Source: Synchiropus splendidus
Taxonomy: Eukaryota > Chordata > Actinopteri > Syngnathiformes > Callionymidae
Assembly (NCBI RefSeq): GCF_027744825.2
Contig: NC_071351.1
Coordinates: 17,869,001 to 17,933,000, forward strand
DNA length: 64,000 nt
Direction of reading: 5' to 3'
Shown here: piece after piece, positions 61,112-64,000 of the stretch
Position numbering within the stretch: the stretch's first letter is position 1
How the letters are laid out: each line of letters starts with the position of its first letter
Program-made: the position numbers and the translations under genes
The notes under the pieces: model-generated
Database searches by the model: none
Told to the model about the DNA's origin: nothing
Seen by the model: the letters and a program-made list of their open reading frames with translations, nothing else

Positions 61112-61883
61112 CCAGAGAGATTGGGAATCCACCTCCATGGGAAGGTGGTGGACCGAGCAAATATGGCCCCAAGATAGGGTGGCTAAGGGAAAAATATTCT
61201 ACCCTGACGTGTACAACTATCCCCATTTAACCAACAATAAGAGGATTTTTACAACTTCTGGAACCTTGCCCAGACATGCTAAAGAGATACAGGAAGCCAG
61301 GGTCTCAACTATTAAACGTAACCTTATTCTTGTCACTGAATGCGGCCCACGAGTAGTGTCCGGGGCAGCCCGTGTCCTTATCACGCTCACTGGCTTCACA
61401 TGGTACCCGTTGGGGGTCTTCATAGAAGTTGACACAAAGGACTTGATGATACTGACCAATGTCTCGATCCCGGTTAGACCTGTAACAAGGACAAAGGTGA
61501 CTGGATGGAGGTCAGCTTGGCTGAAGAGGAAATCTAAGCTCAGCCGTACTGGATTTACTGAAGCTGTCCTGGATCAGGAAATGCCAGGCAGCACGTTTTT
61601 CCAGCAGCACCTGGGGCCACGCCTAGGAAGTGTGATTGGTCCAGAGGGGGAGAGGAATAATCCCAAAAACATCCCGGCTATTATGAACCAATCAGGAGAG
61701 ATCAAAAAGACGGGGTCGCAAGAACTAATGCCACCACCTTCTTCTCACCCACAGGATCTCGATAGTCCTGGGTCAGAAGACGAGGAGGTGCCTAAAGTAC
61801 GCGATAAAGGCAAGCGACCAGCTAATGGTAAGCAATCGCGAATAGCCCTCCTTCTCAAAAGAAGAAAGGGAAAGAAGGAATAA
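61098..61883 (+). CDS. Unrecognised ORF 2 between pol and env, acidic then basic C-terminus
   Basis: Open frame of 261 codons with no ATG at its 5' edge (first codon TTG; the first in-frame ATG is near 61137, in STSMGRWWTEQIW). It overlaps ORF 1 by 14 nt in another frame. The N-terminal part is Trp-rich. The middle has hydrophobic strands (ARVLITLTGFTWYPLGVFIEV) that might form a folded core or a weak membrane segment. The C-terminus goes from acidic (DSPGSEDEEV) to strongly basic (LLLKRRKGKKE), which looks like a nuclear or RNA-binding tail. Its TAA overlaps the ATG of the next frame (TAATG). No family recognised. A spliced or frameshifted join to ORF 1 is an alternative to separate translation. 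Confidence 0.5.
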   Translation: MQGYSQRDWESTSMGRWWTEQIWPQDRVAKGKIFYPDVYNYPHLTNNKRIFTTSGTLPRHAKEIQEARVSTIKRNLILVTECGPRVVSGAARVLITLTGFTWYPLGVFIEVDTKDLMILTNVSIPVRPVTRTKVTGWRSAWLKRKSKLSRTGFTEAVLDQEMPGSTFFQQHLGPRLGSVIGPEGERNNPKNIPAIMNQSGEIKKTGSQELMPPPSSHPQDLDSPGSEDEEVPKVRDKGKRPANGKQSRIALLLKRRKGKKE

Positions 61884-62059
61884 TGAATTTATGGAATAAA
61901 TTCTGGTATTGGAAAGCTAGGTGCTGGTGGCAATTTAAGGCGAGACAACAATTGGCATATAAAGATCAGGCCAAAGATATACAGCACCAGACGCCAGCTA
62001 CAATTTATAGGAAACAAATGAAACGTGACAAAATGACCAAGAAAAGATGTCTCCCTTGA
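61883..62059 (+). pseudogene. env: env, N-terminal leader segment (Trp-rich)
   Basis: A 58-codon frame whose ATG overlaps the preceding stop. It begins with a Trp cluster (MNLWNKFWYWKARCWW) and continues as a charged, Lys-rich segment. It overlaps the hydrophobic env frame that starts at 62047, which lies -1 to it, next to an AAGAAAAGA run. A short charged segment with N-terminal tryptophans before a membrane anchor is the layout of the spumavirus Env leader, though only the layout is compared here. It could instead be a separate small protein. The break between the two frames may be a one-base deletion. Confidence 0.5.
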
Positions 62060-63012
62060 GTCTCTTTATAATTGGAATGCTGCTCTTCATATTAAGATTA
62101 GTAATAGCCTCATGGTCAAATATAGTCTATGAATATAAGACCCATACCAGCAGTGTCACCCGACGTTGGAAATCAAAAACAGTACACAGTAAAAACTGCA
62201 CCGTTTTGACCCCGAATACTAGAGAGATATCTTTGCCAATTGCAACAGATATAAATGGCACTCAATTTGATCAAGCCCTATGGATAAAACAAGCAATTGT
62301 TTATCTAAATATCCATGGAGCTATAAGTGGCACTTGTGAGTATGAGAAACCAAAAGTTGATAGTCAGGAAGTGAAGAGTCAGGTGACCACCAAGACACTC
62401 AAACGAAGACGTCGCCGAAGCGCGGAAAACCCCGTGAACAAAACTGCCGCAACTGCCACTTGGACAGCTACTACCATGTCAATCACCCCCAGTCCGATTA
62501 ATCAACAAGGAACTATTGACGTGTCCCAAAACCAAATGGTCAGTAGCATGGTCGTTTCCGAACCCGGAAATAATACCACAACAGAAATGAATACTCAGGT
62601 CACCTTATCTATTAGAGAAAATGAAGGGAATCTAGGTACAGCAATAACTGAAAAGACGACAGTCATGGCCACATCTCCTATTGATTCCATAACCATGCAT
62701 ACCCCAACTATGACCCCTGATCAAATGGAGACTAGCATAATCCCAACAACTGATGGCAAAATAGTCGACATAGATACGACGGCCACAATGTTCACATCAG
62801 GCCCTACCGAGATCAAGAATAACAGCTCAGAGCCCGCAGATTCCCATAAGGAAGGCATGGGAGAATGTGATATCCCATTTAAGAGTGTTAATGTGTCAAA
62901 TTGTGATGAAGGACTCATGAGCTGGCAGCGTATGAGAGGCTGTGTGAATATAAGGCCCAGTGTAAACGGAAGAATCAAACTCAATATGAATACGACACCT
63001 GGGAAGATATAA
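62047..63012 (+). pseudogene. env: env, anchor, poly-Arg cleavage site and mucin-like region
   Basis: Envelope glycoprotein part. Hydrophobic residues about 4-22 (LSLFIIGMLLFILRLVIAS) could be a signal or anchor segment. A Lys-Arg run at residues 119-124 (LKRRRRRSAE) is a strong furin-type site. Residues about 130-275 are rich in Thr, Ser and Met-Thr repeats and hold several Asn-X-Ser/Thr sites, like a heavily O-glycosylated stalk. Two Cys-bearing segments follow (GECDIPF, NVSNCDEG). Near 62910-62945 the coding frame appears to move to the next one, and the last residues up to 63012 are probably out of register. Confidence 0.65.
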
Positions 63013-64000
63013 TAACTCGTTATGGACATGCATCCAAGGAATTTGTAACAGTAAAAGTAAAGTTAATAAATCATGAAGAGATGAGACTTTCCGGATTGTC
63101 CATCGGTCTTAGCTCTCTTAAAACCTGTTATTATAAAGTTTTTGCCCAACAAACGAGACAGGGCTGGACGATGGGAGAAGATAGATACTATCAGATGAAA
63201 ACATGTCAGACAATCAATAGCACCCATGTGTGGAATGCCCCACTTTTCAAAAGGGTAGAACAAGCTAGCTTTAATAATAAAACATGGGAACAAGAACTGT
63301 GGACAACCATAGAAGCTTATGGAAATGAAGAATGGGACAAAAGTAATCAAATAGGACAACTCTTGCTAGATATAGTCCCCCTACCTTTTTCGGCTAACTC
63401 TGACCCCGAAGTGTTAAACACTGATTCGACTGACCCTGCTCCTAGAAGAATTGGAAGAGGGCTGGAGTACACACGTTCTTGGGAAATGTTCCAAAAGGTA
63501 GAGACAAAAACCATGCTGTTATTATCGGAACCTATTCATACCACTGTAGCAGCAGCGAATCAAGCTAAACATGAAGGAGAGAAGGAACAACAAGTTAAGT
63601 TTTTTCTCTCCACACCAGAAGAAAAACAATTTAACAATTCTCTTTATTTGATGACAAATGGTTATACACCATGGTTGGACGGCAAGTCTCCCCCGGACAC
63701 TCATTTCAGGGAAGAGGAGGTTTATCCCAGGTGTCAACCAGAGAAAGATTGCACAAACAAAGGGCCTAAGAATGATGAGTATGACACTAGCCCACGAGAC
63801 TCTGGCTTACGTAATGTTTATTGGAAGTGGCATCTGTTGACCACTATGAGTGAACAAAATAGGGGCAAGATTAATGGATCGGGAAGAGAGTACATTGCAG
63901 ATCAGCATCCGGGTAGTAATTTCTGGAAACTTTGGCTCAAATACCCTGTGGTGCAAAGAAGAGTTATGTGGTACAAATTAGGGGCATTGCAAGAAGATGG
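62910..64000 (+). pseudogene. env: env, long open frame continuing past the window
   Basis: A frame with no stop from 62910 (after TGA 62907-62909) to the end of the window, over 360 codons. It continues the surface region: Cys-containing start (LCEYKAQCKRKNQT), several Asn-X-Ser/Thr sites, a CYYKVF segment, and many aromatic residues (SNFWKLWLKYP near the end). No fusion peptide or transmembrane segment was reached inside the window. It is in the -1 frame relative to 62047-63012 and overlaps it. The best explanation is a one-base deletion in env; splicing is an alternative. Assignment to env rests on position and glycoprotein-like composition. Confidence 0.65.

Larger units (their letters stand above)
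50941..64000. mobile_element. Endogenous retrovirus with extra ORFs (partial, continues past window)
   Basis: Plus-strand provirus: 5' LTR, tRNA-Lys3 primer site, leader, gag, pro, RT, RNase H, integrase, two unrecognised ORFs, then env. The 3' end and 3' LTR lie beyond 64000. It carries in-frame stops in gag and pol, single-base frameshifts in gag, pro, RT, integrase and env, and a rearranged gag, so this copy is defective. RNase H lies downstream of a tether region that looks like a degenerate older RNase H, which is the vertebrate retrovirus arrangement rather than the gypsy one. Genus is uncertain: the capsid has a major-homology-like segment, the primer is the one used by lentiviruses and some betaretroviruses, and the env start resembles spumavirus leader topology. 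Confidence 0.93.

Noticed and set aside
60338..61883. Naming the two ORFs as vif, tat, rev or a spumavirus transactivator
   Set aside because: Position and composition are suggestive only; no family-defining motif could be matched by eye.

Overview
The window is eukaryotic, probably vertebrate, and most likely a fish or another lower vertebrate. The evidence is the content: a Ty3/gypsy retrotransposon, about 47.5 kb of 188-bp satellite DNA, and an endogenous retrovirus (ERV) with gag, pol, env and extra genes. No host gene, tRNA, rRNA or CRISPR was found. The assignment to fish is an inference from element types, not from a host marker.

Layout. (1) 1-3414: the 3' part of a Ty3/gypsy LTR retrotransposon. 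It has one uninterrupted pol frame (end of protease, RT, RNase H, integrase), a polypurine tract and a short 189-bp 3' LTR. Its 5' part lies outside the window. (2) 3415-50940: about 253 head-to-tail copies of a 188-bp satellite monomer. The array has several higher-order domains: a 5,075-bp tandem duplication with inner 1,504-bp repeats (about 5.07-15.2 kb), a 1,512-bp repeat (about 22-24.2 kb), a 3,196-bp (17-monomer) unit present 2.3 times (about 30-37.3 kb), and a roughly 2.6-kb unit in four full or partial copies (about 41-50.2 kb). More diverged monomers lie between these domains. The many short ORFs here are by-products of the repeat. (3) 50941-64000 (continuing past the window): an ERV in + orientation. 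It has a 1,305-bp 5' LTR, an 18-nt primer-binding site matching the 3' end of tRNA-Lys3, a very long and internally duplicated gag, a pro-RT-RNase H-integrase region broken by several frameshifts and stops, two unrecognised ORFs between pol and env, and an env that is open to the end of the window.

Relations. The gypsy 3' LTR ends where the satellite resumes at AACGCC, and the ERV 5' LTR begins right after satellite ending GGAACGC. If both elements make 5-bp target duplications, both entered the same nucleotide position (AACGC) of the 188-bp monomer, at opposite ends of the array. The gypsy frame is intact and looks young. The ERV is decayed and has a gag rearrangement that looks like tandem duplication or template switching.

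Most unusual item: the ERV combines a lentivirus-type Lys3 primer site, a capsid with a plausible major homology region but no zinc knuckle in the nucleocapsid, a gag stop/pol ATG overlap (ATGA), two novel ORFs between pol and env (one Cys-rich, one ending in acidic then basic tracts), and an env with a Trp-rich N-terminus, membrane anchor, poly-Arg cleavage site and mucin-like stretch. That combination fits no standard retroviral genus I can name. Its placement is unresolved.
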